DNA from: Patescibacteria group bacterium
Lineage (GTDB): Bacteria > Patescibacteria > ABY1 > UBA10025 > JAHIVO01
Direction of reading: 5' to 3'
Assembly: GCA_028718605.1 (NCBI GenBank)
Contig: JAQULM010000002.1
Coordinates: forward strand, 322,004-386,003
Length of the DNA stretch: 64,000 bases
The position numbers and the translations under genes are program-made. Under the pieces are notes generated by a model. The model saw only the letters and a program-made list of their open reading frames with translations, did no database searches and had not been told where the DNA came from. Every line of letters starts with the position of its first letter. Position 1 is the first letter of the stretch. Below, piece after piece: positions 51,685 to 59,031 of the stretch.

Positions 51685-51954
51685 AAAAGTATAGATAAAT
51701 AATTTAAAGAATAATAATTATAGTAATAGGAGCTGTGGGAAAGTGGAAAAGAATTATTGGTGGGTTTTTGGGAGCGAAGGTTAGCGCGCGAAGAAAGAAA
51801 AAGGATTTTATTGGGTGTGAACGACAACCGCACAAAAGGGGTATAGCGTGCCGACAGAGCGGGGATAATTATTCAGGAGGAAGTGGGCGCGGGGGAAATG
51901 GTTTGATAAAAGGGGATAATCATGTGAGTTGTACGCTTGCCATCCACCACTTAT
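51685..51954. other. oriC: Probable replication origin (oriC), dnaA-dnaN spacer
   Basis: The spacer has an AT-rich stretch of about 40 bp (51688-51727), suited to unwinding, ending in TAGTAATAG, which resembles the DnaA-trio element. Right beside it are two DnaA-box-like 9-mers on the minus strand with one mismatch each to TTWTNCACA: TTTCCCACA (51742-51734) and TTTTCCACT (51750-51742). Two weaker ones, TTATCCCCG (51868-51860) and TTATCCCCT (51919-51911), follow, and TTATCTACT (51951-51959) is on the plus strand. The rest is purine-rich and holds no gene. The call rests on this pattern plus the dnaA-dnaN context. Confidence 0.75.
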
Positions 51955-53319
51955 CTACTCGTTATAAAGCCGCTGCCGGATCAAATTAATATCCTGGTGG
52001 ATTTTTTCGTCTTCCTCGAAGGCACGCCGGATTTTTTCGTATGCATGCATCGCCGTCGTGTGGTCGCGGCCGCCAAGCTCCTGGCCAATTGATGGGTATG
52101 AACACTTTGCCTCTTCCCGCATCAGGAACATGGTGATTTGCCGAGGGACAACGAGCTCTTTTTTCCGGCTACTGCCGGTCAGGTCCGCGACAGAGATGTC
52201 AAAAAAGGCGGCAACAGTGTTGATTATTTGCTTGATGGTAATGGCGCCTTCACGTTTTTGGTGCTGTGACATGCTCGCGAGAATCCCCCGCACCGATTCC
52301 ACGGAAGGCTTTGAATTATTGAGCTGGTGGAATGCGAGAATACGGTTCAGGGCGCCCTCAAGTTCACGGACGTTGCTCTGGACGGACGTAGCGACCGTTG
52401 AAAGGATTTCACGGGGGAAGGAAAGGTTTTTTTCCTTGCATTTCGCGCTCAATATAGCAATTCGTGTTTCATAATCCGGCTGGGCGATGTCCGCAATCAT
52501 TCCCCATTCAAACCGGGAGATGAGCCGATTTTCGAGGGCAGGGATTGCCTTGGGGGGGCGGTCGGAGCTCAAGACGATCTGCTTATTCTGCTGGTGAAGC
52601 GCGTTGAATGTATGGAAAAATTCTTCCTGGGTGCCTTCTTTGCCTGCGAGGAATTGGATATCATCGATGAGCAGTACGTCAGCGGTACGATAAACGTTCT
52701 TAAAACGCTCGCCTCCGCCCTGGCTGATGGCTGCGATAAACTCATTGGTGAATTTTTCACACGTAACGTAGAGGATTTTTTTCCCCGCATGGAGCGTTGC
52801 GATCTCATGGGCAATCGCTTGTAAAAGGTGTGTTTTCCCCAGCCCAGCACCGCCGTAGAGGAATAAAGGGTTGTACACAACACCTGGCCGCTGTGCGACG
52901 GCAAGGCAGGCGGCGTGGGCGAGCTCATTGCCCTTGCCCACCACAAACGTGCTGAAGGTGTAGCGCGCGTTCAGCCCATAGCCATTCTTTTGGGTTACGG
53001 GGGCCACTTGTTCGGGGCGTTGCTGTGCCGGAGCCGCCGGCGCGGTGGCATGGTGGGCCGCACCTTTGTGGAACACTTCAACACGGTACTGGACGTCGGT
53101 GATGTGGTTATCAGTCGCGTGCTTCAGCGCTTCCAGGATTTGTTTGTGGTATTTATTTTCGAGCCACGTCTTCGTAAAAGCATTTGGCACGCCGATGATT
53201 ACCGACTCGTTTTCGTATGAGGAGACGAAGGTGTTTTTGAACCACGTGGTGAAATTTGCCTTACTGAGCGTCAGCTCAAGTTCACCCAGAGCGGCATGCC
53301 ATAGTTGCTCCTTGTCCAT
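51955..53319 (-). CDS. dnaA: Chromosomal replication initiator protein DnaA
   Basis: At 454 residues it has the normal DnaA length. Domain I (1-85) starts MDKEQLWHAALGELE, followed by a Pro/Ala/Gln-rich linker (about 88-108), the AAA+ domain with Walker A YGGAGLGKTHLLQAI and Walker B LLIDDIQFL, and the DNA-binding domain with RRAFEEDEKI near the end and the signature GRDHTTAMHAYEKI, which reads the DnaA box. It opens oriC. The gene diverges from rpmH across a 218-bp spacer and is followed by oriC and dnaN. Confidence 0.97.
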   Translation of the reverse strand: MDKEQLWHAALGELELTLSKANFTTWFKNTFVSSYENESVIIGVPNAFTKTWLENKYHKQILEALKHATDNHITDVQYRVEVFHKGAAHHATAPAAPAQQRPEQVAPVTQKNGYGLNARYTFSTFVVGKGNELAHAACLAVAQRPGVVYNPLFLYGGAGLGKTHLLQAIAHEIATLHAGKKILYVTCEKFTNEFIAAISQGGGERFKNVYRTADVLLIDDIQFLAGKEGTQEEFFHTFNALHQQNKQIVLSSDRPPKAIPALENRLISRFEWGMIADIAQPDYETRIAILSAKCKEKNLSFPREILSTVATSVQSNVRELEGALNRILAFHQLNNSKPSVESVRGILASMSQHQKREGAITIKQIINTVAAFFDISVADLTGSSRKKELVVPRQITMFLMREEAKCSYPSIGQELGGRDHTTAMHAYEKIRRAFEEDEKIHQDINLIRQRLYNE

Positions 53320-53537
53320 AAGGAAAAAGACGTAAAAGATAGAACTCGTGGGACTGTATAAGTCGGTCAGTCGTGGTATTCATACTACCACAGCAAGCCG
53401 ATAGAAAGAATGGTGGAATGCGAGCGTCTTTGTGAATAAACTGTTGATACTCTGAGGACAACCATAAATCGTTGACCGGAAGGATGAATTGTTGGTATAC
53501 TGTGTGACATGCAATAAAAAATAATTTGTATTCGATT
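53320..53537. promoter_or_regulatory. Divergent dnaA-rpmH spacer with a consensus DnaA box
   Basis: TGTGAATAA at 53431-53439 is, on the minus strand, a perfect match to the DnaA box TTWTNCACA. A hairpin GTGGTA/TACCAC (53373-53378, 53386-53391) and the rpmH promoter are also here. The box may serve dnaA autoregulation or a second origin subregion. Confidence 0.6.
53472..53501 (+). promoter_or_regulatory. Promoter of the rpmH-rnpA-yidC operon
   Basis: TTGACC (53472-53477), 18-bp spacer, TATACT (53496-53501) with an extended TGG. The leader before ATG 53538 is about 30 nt. Confidence 0.75.
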
Positions 53538-53675
53538 ATGCCGAAAAGAACGCATCAACCAAAAAAACGGAAACGGAGCAGAACATACGGTTATATGAAG
53601 CGCACCCAGTCAAAGAAAGGGCGCAAGGTACTTGCGCGCCGGCGCCGGAAAGGGCGGTATTCACTGTCGCGGTAA
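53538..53675 (+). CDS. rpmH: 50S ribosomal protein L34
   Basis: A 45-residue, highly basic protein: MPKRTHQPKKRKRSRTYGYM at the start, then KRTQSKKGRKVLARRRRKGR and ending YSLSR. It matches L34 in length, in the MKRT(Y/F)QP-like start and in the GRxVLxxRRxKGR core. Its first position is PKRTHQP rather than KRTYQP. It sits at the usual place upstream of rnpA, 13 nt away, and opposite dnaA. It binds 23S rRNA in the large ribosomal subunit. Confidence 0.95.
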   Translation: MPKRTHQPKKRKRSRTYGYMKRTQSKKGRKVLARRRRKGRYSLSR

Positions 53676-53688
53676 CGATTTTCAGCAT

Positions 53689-54033
53689 ATGCTGCCAATG
53701 GCACGACGCGTAACCAGACAATCGGACTGGCACCGGGCGCACCGGTTTGGGAGAATTTCTCGTGTTCCGGAGGTAACCATGAAGGTAGTGCGGAACGGCC
53801 GGGACATGACGCGGTTTGGGTTCAGCGTCAGCGTGAAAGTGGCGAAGCGTGCGACAGAGCGGAACACCATGAAACGGCGCCTTCGGGCAGCGGCAGCACG
53901 GCTTACTCCAAAGATTATCCAAGGTTTTGACATAATTATCATAGCGCGGCACCAGCTCCGCGGGACGCCGACAGCGCGGGTCACCCAAATTCTTGAGGGA
54001 TTATTAAAGCGAGCACGGCTCGTATATACATAA
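53689..54033 (+). CDS. rnpA: Ribonuclease P protein component
   Basis: The product has 114 residues from ATG 53689, 13 nt after rpmH; a longer frame from 53632 runs back into rpmH. The RNR motif reads KRATERNTMKRRLRAA and is followed by the FDIIIIARHQL strand, both typical. RnpA binds the RNase P RNA and helps cleave 5' leaders from tRNA precursors. The RNA partner rnpB was not found in the window. The yidD gene begins 4 nt after the stop. Confidence 0.93.
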   Translation: MLPMARRVTRQSDWHRAHRFGRISRVPEVTMKVVRNGRDMTRFGFSVSVKVAKRATERNTMKRRLRAAAARLTPKIIQGFDIIIIARHQLRGTPTARVTQILEGLLKRARLVYT

Positions 54034-54037
54034 AAAC

Positions 54038-54283
54038 ATGGGAAAGTATTTCAAAAAAGCGGTATTAGGGGGAGTGCGATTGTACCAGTGGACTGTATCC
54101 CCAGACCATGGTATGTTGTCGTTTCGACGCCCGTATGGGCACTGCCGGTTTTACCCGACATGCTCAGAGTATGCATACCAAGCGATTGACCGGCATGGCG
54201 TTGGAAAAGGGATTTGGATGGGGCTTCGGCGCATTATCCGTTGCAACCCATTCCATCCCGGCGGATTTGATCCAGTGAAATAA
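54038..54283 (+). CDS. yidD: Membrane protein insertion efficiency factor YidD
   Basis: The product has 81 residues. The family core is present: YQWTVSPDHGMLSF, a CRFYPTCSEYAYQAI segment with the two conserved Cys, HGVGKGIWMGLRRIIRCNP and the ending HPGGFDPV. YidD is a small inner-membrane-associated protein that assists YidC. It lies 4 nt after rnpA and 3 nt before yidC in the classic order. Confidence 0.95.
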   Translation: MGKYFKKAVLGGVRLYQWTVSPDHGMLSFRRPYGHCRFYPTCSEYAYQAIDRHGVGKGIWMGLRRIIRCNPFHPGGFDPVK

Positions 54284-54286
54284 ATT

Positions 54287-55066
54287 ATGATTGGCGATCT
54301 CTATAACGCAATTCTATTTCAGCCGTTGTTCAACGGCCTCGTTTTCATTTACCAGTACATACCGAACTTGGGCATCGCTATTATTATCTTGACCCTCATT
54401 ATCAAATTGCTCCTCTACATCCCGTCGCGATCCTCAATCCGTTCTCAGAAGGCGCTGCAGGATGCGCAGCCGAAACTGAAGGCGCTGCAGGAAAAGTACA
54501 AGGACAACAAGGAAGAGCTTGGCCGCCAAATCATGAAGTTTTATAAAGAGAATAAAGTAAATCCCCTGTCTTCGTGCTTGCCGCTCCTGATCCAGCTGCC
54601 GATCCTCATCGCACTGTACCGAGTTTTTATTGCCGTGTCACAAACGGATCCGACGACCCATTTGCTCGTCGCAGACCAATTGAAGCACTTGTATGAGCCG
54701 CTGCAGGCGATTTTTGCAACCAAGCCGATTGATCCCATGTTTCTTGGTATTGTTGATTTGTCTAAAAAGGGAAACTACATACTCGCGCTTTTAGCGGGGG
54801 CAGCGCAATTCTGGCAGACAAAGATGGTCATGGCGAAAAAACCGCCGCAAGTTCCCGGCGCCCAGGACGAGCGCATGACCGCAGGAATCAACAAGCAGAT
54901 GATGTATTTCATGCCGATTATAACAGTTTTTTTCGGAATACAGTTTGCCGCCGGGCTGACGCTGTATTGGTTCGTGTCAACGCTCTTCCAGGTTGGGCAG
55001 CAATGGTACGTTTTCCATAAAGATTCTGCGAAACAAGGCATTATAAAAGGAGAGGTGCAAAAATGA
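54287..55066 (+). CDS. yidC: Membrane protein insertase YidC/Oxa1
   Basis: The product has 259 residues, the short Gram-positive/CPR form without a large periplasmic domain. The first helix (about 25-48) is followed by the cytoplasmic basic hairpin KALQDAQPKLKALQEKYKDN and IMKFYKENKVNPLSSCLPLLIQLPIL, the conserved insertase segment; the later helices include YFMPIITVFFGIQFAAGLTLYWF. YidC inserts and folds membrane proteins, often with SecYEG. No lipobox Cys is present at the start. The PRC-barrel gene overlaps its end by 4 nt. Confidence 0.95.
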   Translation: MIGDLYNAILFQPLFNGLVFIYQYIPNLGIAIIILTLIIKLLLYIPSRSSIRSQKALQDAQPKLKALQEKYKDNKEELGRQIMKFYKENKVNPLSSCLPLLIQLPILIALYRVFIAVSQTDPTTHLLVADQLKHLYEPLQAIFATKPIDPMFLGIVDLSKKGNYILALLAGAAQFWQTKMVMAKKPPQVPGAQDERMTAGINKQMMYFMPIITVFFGIQFAAGLTLYWFVSTLFQVGQQWYVFHKDSAKQGIIKGEVQK

Positions 55067-55344
55067 TTATTCGCAAGGGCGAACTGATAAACCTTCCAGT
55101 CGTGACACAATCCGGCCAACAGCTGGGGAGAGTCGCGGATTTTGAGATGGATGCGGAAGAACACACCGTCGTGCGATATATTGTGAAGCCAGGTACCCTG
55201 CTTGCCGATTTGCTGGAAAGTGATCTTGTGATCGCCCGAGAGCAGGTTGTCGCGATCACCGCCGACCGCATGATCGTTGAAGATGCCGTTGTAACCGCAA
55301 AGAACCGGAAGGGGCTTATAAAAAAAGCAATCCCTGCCACATAA
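55063..55344 (+). CDS. PRC-barrel domain protein
   Basis: The product has 93 residues. It starts MIIRKGELINLPVVTQSGQQ, with LGRVADFEMDAEEHTVVRYIV, the pattern of PRC-barrel proteins (first strand, G-x-x-x-G-x-V-x-D-x-x-x-D). PRC barrels occur in the H subunit of photosynthetic reaction centres, in RimM and in many small unassigned proteins, where they bind partner proteins or RNA. It overlaps yidC by 4 nt and takes the place where many bacteria carry jag/khpB. It converges on tsaE. Confidence 0.8.
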   Translation: MIIRKGELINLPVVTQSGQQLGRVADFEMDAEEHTVVRYIVKPGTLLADLLESDLVIAREQVVAITADRMIVEDAVVTAKNRKGLIKKAIPAT

Positions 55345-55391
55345 GGGACTTTTCGGCGGAGGTCATCGCCCAGCGTTTCCGCGCATTCGCA

Positions 55392-55835
55392 TCAAGCGTA
55401 AGCGCTTCTTTTGCGTATCGAAATAATTCTTGTGTGGTTGTCAACGAAAGAAAAATGGAGTTCAGTTATGGTATAGGGCGTCAGGAGATCCCAGATTTTA
55501 TCAGCCCACTCAATGACGGTTACCACATCGATTTTTCCGAGGTACTCGTCGATGCCGACTGACGCGATATCTTCCATAGAGCGTAATCGGTACGCGTCAA
55601 TGTGGCAGCAGGCGGCAATGCCAGCTTTTTTTACCGGGTATGTCTTCATAAGTACAAAAGTCGGGCTGGTAACTGCGCCATGGACGCCGAGGCCTGCTGC
55701 AAACCCTTGGGTAAAGCACGTTTTTCCGCCGCCCAAGTCGCCGATCAGGGCGAATATTTCGCCCCCACGGGCTTTTTTGGCTAAACTTCGGCCAAACCGC
55801 CTGGTTTCTGACGGTGCTTTTGTGGTTATTTCCAT
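55392..55835 (-). CDS. tsaE: tRNA threonylcarbamoyladenosine biosynthesis ATPase TsaE
   Basis: At 147 residues it has the normal length. The phosphate loop LIGDLGGGKTCFTQGFAAGL is at about 30-49, and VTSPTFVLMKTYPV, a HIDAYRL segment and VTVIEWADKI complete the TsaE pattern. TsaE works with TsaB and TsaD to make t6A37 in ANN-decoding tRNAs; TsaD is encoded 6 kb away, TsaB and TsaC are not in the window. A -10 box ends 6 nt before ATG 55835, suggesting a leaderless message. Confidence 0.93.
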   Translation of the reverse strand: MEITTKAPSETRRFGRSLAKKARGGEIFALIGDLGGGKTCFTQGFAAGLGVHGAVTSPTFVLMKTYPVKKAGIAACCHIDAYRLRSMEDIASVGIDEYLGKIDVVTVIEWADKIWDLLTPYTITELHFSFVDNHTRIISIRKRSAYA

Positions 55836-55841
55836 ATGTGT

Positions 55842-55870
55842 ATTGTAGTATGTTTCCCCGTCCCGACCAA
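55842..55870 (-). promoter_or_regulatory. Promoter of tsaE (leaderless)
   Basis: On the minus strand: TTGGTC (55870-55865), 17-bp spacer, TACAAT (55847-55842); 6 nt then ATG 55835. Confidence 0.55.
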
Positions 55871-55872
55871 GC

Positions 55873-55901
55873 TTGACACCTGATGGGGTCTACAGTATAC
55901 T
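55873..55901 (+). promoter_or_regulatory. Strong promoter of the DHH-like gene
   Basis: TTGACA (55873-55878), 17-bp spacer, TATACT (55896-55901). AGGAGG at 55925-55930 is a full Shine-Dalgarno 15 nt before ATG 55946. Confidence 0.8.
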
Positions 55902-55945
55902 GATTTATTCTATAAAAAGCATACAGGAGGCGCACCCATTCATGT

Positions 55946-57088
55946 ATGGAGCATTCGACTATCCAACAAGCAGTTGACCTTATCGGCAAGAGCGGTAACG
56001 TCGTTATTGTATTGCCGCGCGATCCATCGACCGACGCAATTGCATCGAGTCTGGCACTTTTTCTTGTACTGGAAAAGGAAGGGAAGAAAGTCAAGGTTGT
56101 TTGCAATGAGTTCAATCTGCCGCCCTCGCATCAGTTTTTACCGAAGAGCAAGGAAATTCTGACGGATCTCACCGCTCTGCGGAAATTCATCATCACGCTC
56201 GACTGTACGCGCACGAAAGTTCAGGAATTGAGTTATGATATCAGCGCCAAGGACCAGCTGAATATTTTTATAACGCCAAAAGACGGATTCTTTGAGCCGC
56301 GTGACGTAACCACGTCAGCATCATCGTATGAGTACGATTTGATTGTAGTCATTGATGCCCCAGACCTTGAATCCCTGGGCAAAGTGTACGATAATAATAC
56401 GGAATTTTTTTACCATACACCAATCATTAATATTGACCACAATCCCGCAAATGAATATTTTGGTCAAATTAATGTCGTCGACTTGGTGGCAACGTCCACG
56501 TCAGAAATAATTTTTGAAATGCTCCGCAGCATGAAGAGCAATTCGCTTGATGAATATATCGCGACGAGCTTACTGACGGGCATCATCACAAAGACGAAAA
56601 GTTTCCAGAGCGCGAGCGTTACGCCGCGTTCGCTTGCTGTTTCGAGCCTCCTGGTTGAAAGCGGTGCGCGCCGTGATGACATTATCAAGCATTTGTACCG
56701 CACGAAATCAATCAATACCCTGAAGCTCTGGGGCCGGGCACTCGCACGGCTCAAAACGGGCCACAACGACCGTATCGTTTGGTCCCTCCTCAATCGCCAG
56801 GATTTTACGAAATCGGGCGCGAGCGAATCTGAGCTCGAGGGGGTTATCGACGAGCTTATCGTCAATACCCCCCACGCCGAAGCCGTTCTTATCCTGTATG
56901 AATCAGGCGAGAAGGGCATCAAAGGCGTCGCGAGCACGGCCCCGTCAATTGATGGATTGGCAGTGTTTAAGCAGTTTCAGCCAACGGGAACCAGGGACTT
57001 TACCCGATTTGTCCTCCCGTACGCCGATCTTTTGCAAGCTGAGCAGGCAATGATTGATACCGTAAAGCCGTATATCGGGGTAAAGTAG
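55946..57088 (+). CDS. DHH-family phosphoesterase-like protein with altered motifs
   Basis: The product has 380 residues. It follows the NrnA/RecJ layout: motif I at 24-34 reads PRDPSTDAIAS where active enzymes have HxDxDAIGS, motif II is VIDAPDLESLG (Asp137), and motif III is NIDHNPANEYFG (DHN at 164-166, in place of DHH). A C-terminal DHHA1-like part follows after about 250, where the usual GGH motif is not obvious. It may bind a nucleotide or a short oligonucleotide without cutting, or cut with an altered metal site. It stands before the PilB-like gene with an 81-nt gap and a promoter between. Confidence 0.7.
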   Translation: MEHSTIQQAVDLIGKSGNVVIVLPRDPSTDAIASSLALFLVLEKEGKKVKVVCNEFNLPPSHQFLPKSKEILTDLTALRKFIITLDCTRTKVQELSYDISAKDQLNIFITPKDGFFEPRDVTTSASSYEYDLIVVIDAPDLESLGKVYDNNTEFFYHTPIINIDHNPANEYFGQINVVDLVATSTSEIIFEMLRSMKSNSLDEYIATSLLTGIITKTKSFQSASVTPRSLAVSSLLVESGARRDDIIKHLYRTKSINTLKLWGRALARLKTGHNDRIVWSLLNRQDFTKSGASESELEGVIDELIVNTPHAEAVLILYESGEKGIKGVASTAPSIDGLAVFKQFQPTGTRDFTRFVLPYADLLQAEQAMIDTVKPYIGVK

Positions 57089-57133
57089 TGGAGTCATGGA
57101 TGCATACCATGCGTGCATGAAGGCCTTTTTTTG

Positions 57134-57162
57134 TTTACCCGCACTGAAAAATTTGATATACT
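57134..57162 (+). promoter_or_regulatory. Promoter of the PilB-like gene (leaderless)
   Basis: TTTACC (57134-57139), 17-bp spacer, TATACT (57157-57162). ATG 57170 begins 7 nt later, so the transcript would have almost no leader. Confidence 0.65.
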
Positions 57163-57169
57163 GCGTAGC

Positions 57170-58972
57170 ATGAATGACGATATTGAGAGCAAAAATGAAC
57201 AGGATATAAGCGACCTTATTGAGCAGTCGCGGCAGCGGCGGACCAAGTTTCGTGTCGCAACGGAAGACGTGGCAGACAAGCTGCGCTTGAAGATTAACGA
57301 GATTGACCAAAGAAAAAAAGAAGAGCTCACGCGGCACAAGGCTGAGGAGGCCGGCTTCGGGTACATCTTTTTAAAAGGATTTCCGATCAGCCCCGAGGCT
57401 CTCACGCTCATTCCCGAGGAGCGAGCACGTCAGCTGAAGGCGATTTGCTTCTTGAAAACCGATACGGAATTTCGCATCGGGGCGCTCGCGCCAGAATCAC
57501 CGGACATTTTAAACCTCATCGCTGAGCTTGAAGACGAAACAGGATCCCACGGTGCGCCATATATAGTTTCTGAACAAAGCCTGGCAGCGGCAATGAAAAT
57601 TTATGCCACCTTGCCCAAGATTCGGAAGCATTTGAGCGGGGTTGAGGTGTCGGCCGAGGACTTGAAGAAATTCCAGCGATCAATCGGCTCGTTCCGGGAG
57701 CTCGGCAAACTTATGCACCATGCGTCGACGACAGATTTGTATACCATAATTTTAGCCGCCGCGATACAGTCGAACGCCTCCGATGTGCACATTGAAGCGC
57801 AGCAAGATGACATTAAGATTCGCTATCGCATTGACGGCGTTCTGTATGACGTCGCGACGCTTGAGAAGAAAGTGTGGCCGAAGGTGGTGAACCGGGTGAA
57901 GTTATTAGCCAGTCTCAAGATAAACATTACTGACATTCCCCAGGATGGCCGCTTTACAATTTACCTTGAGAATGAATTTATCGACGTCCGCGTATCGACG
58001 GTACCGAGTGCGTACGGCGAGAGCGTTGTAATGCGGTTGCTCATGTCCTCTGCGGCGAGCCTTGAGCTTGAGGATATCGGCTTGGTCGGAGTAGCGTTTG
58101 ACATAATGAAAAAAGAAATTGAGCGGCCGAACGGGATGATTGTCACGACAGGCCCTACTGGTTCGGGCAAGACAACAACTCTCTACGCAATTTTAAAGAG
58201 ATTGAATAAGCCGGAGTCAAAGATCATCACCCTTGAGAATCCCATCGAATACCGTCTCAAGGGCATCACCCAAAGCCAGGTTCAAGCGAGCGATTCCTCG
58301 TCCGAGGATAAAACGAATATCCGCGATCTGCTCCGCGCAAGCGGGGAAACAAAACGGCACTTTACGTATGCATCGGGCCTGCGCGCCGTGTTGCGCCAGG
58401 ACCCGGATATCGTGATGGTCGGTGAAATTCGCGACCACGAAACGGCGGAAACGGCGATCCAAGCAGCGCTAACCGGCCACCTGATGCTCTCGACGCTCCA
58501 TACCAATAGCGCCGCAGGCGCAATACCCCGCCTTGTTTCAATGGAAGTGAAGCCATTCTTGCTTGCGCCTGCGATGAATGTCATAATCGGCCAGCGCCTC
58601 GTGCGGCGGATCTGCAAAGACTGCAAAGAGCCGTACATGCCCGACGAGGCAACACTCAAGCGAGTGTATGAGGTGTTCGACACGATACCGACAGAACATC
58701 GCGGCGGCATCACGAAAGAGAATCTCGCGTTCAATCACGGTCGGGGCTGCCAGAAGTGCAACAACATCGGATTCAAGGGGCGTGTTGGTGTTTTTGAAAT
58801 TCTCACGATGAACGAGGAGATTGAAAAATTAATTTTAACCGGCCAGGTGTCGGAATTCCAGATTACTAAAGTCGCTTCACAGCATGGGATGCTTACGATG
58901 CGCCAGGACGGAATACTGAAAGCCGCCCAGGGCATTACGACGCCCGAGGAAGTATTTAAAGCGACCGACTAA
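57170..58972 (+). CDS. PilB/GspE-family type IV pilus assembly ATPase
   Basis: The product has 600 residues from ATG 57170; the frame start at 57113 overlaps the promoter. A variable N-terminal helical part (1-170) leads to the ATPase: SNASDVHIEAQQDDIKIRYR (N2-like domain), Walker A GPTGSGKTTTLY, ASP box VTTG, the His box ALTGHLMLSTLHTN, Walker B GEIRDHETAE, and a tetra-cysteine zinc motif (CKDC and CQKC). It powers pilus extension or type II-like secretion. No PilC, PilM-PilQ, prepilin or prepilin peptidase gene is in this window. Confidence 0.92.
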   Translation: MNDDIESKNEQDISDLIEQSRQRRTKFRVATEDVADKLRLKINEIDQRKKEELTRHKAEEAGFGYIFLKGFPISPEALTLIPEERARQLKAICFLKTDTEFRIGALAPESPDILNLIAELEDETGSHGAPYIVSEQSLAAAMKIYATLPKIRKHLSGVEVSAEDLKKFQRSIGSFRELGKLMHHASTTDLYTIILAAAIQSNASDVHIEAQQDDIKIRYRIDGVLYDVATLEKKVWPKVVNRVKLLASLKINITDIPQDGRFTIYLENEFIDVRVSTVPSAYGESVVMRLLMSSAASLELEDIGLVGVAFDIMKKEIERPNGMIVTTGPTGSGKTTTLYAILKRLNKPESKIITLENPIEYRLKGITQSQVQASDSSSEDKTNIRDLLRASGETKRHFTYASGLRAVLRQDPDIVMVGEIRDHETAETAIQAALTGHLMLSTLHTNSAAGAIPRLVSMEVKPFLLAPAMNVIIGQRLVRRICKDCKEPYMPDEATLKRVYEVFDTIPTEHRGGITKENLAFNHGRGCQKCNNIGFKGRVGVFEILTMNEEIEKLILTGQVSEFQITKVASQHGMLTMRQDGILKAAQGITTPEEVFKATD

Positions 58973-59006
58973 CCGATTCAGTCGGGTGTGGGTATTCAAC
59001 GGGGAG

Positions 59007-59031
59007 AGCTGCTTTCTAGAGCAGCTTTTTT
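59007..59031 (+). terminator. Terminator of the PilB-like gene
   Basis: AGCTGCT (59007-59013) pairs with AGCAGCT (59020-59026), with TTCTAG as loop, followed by TTTTTTAG. It overlaps the last codons of the convergent valS. Confidence 0.85.
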
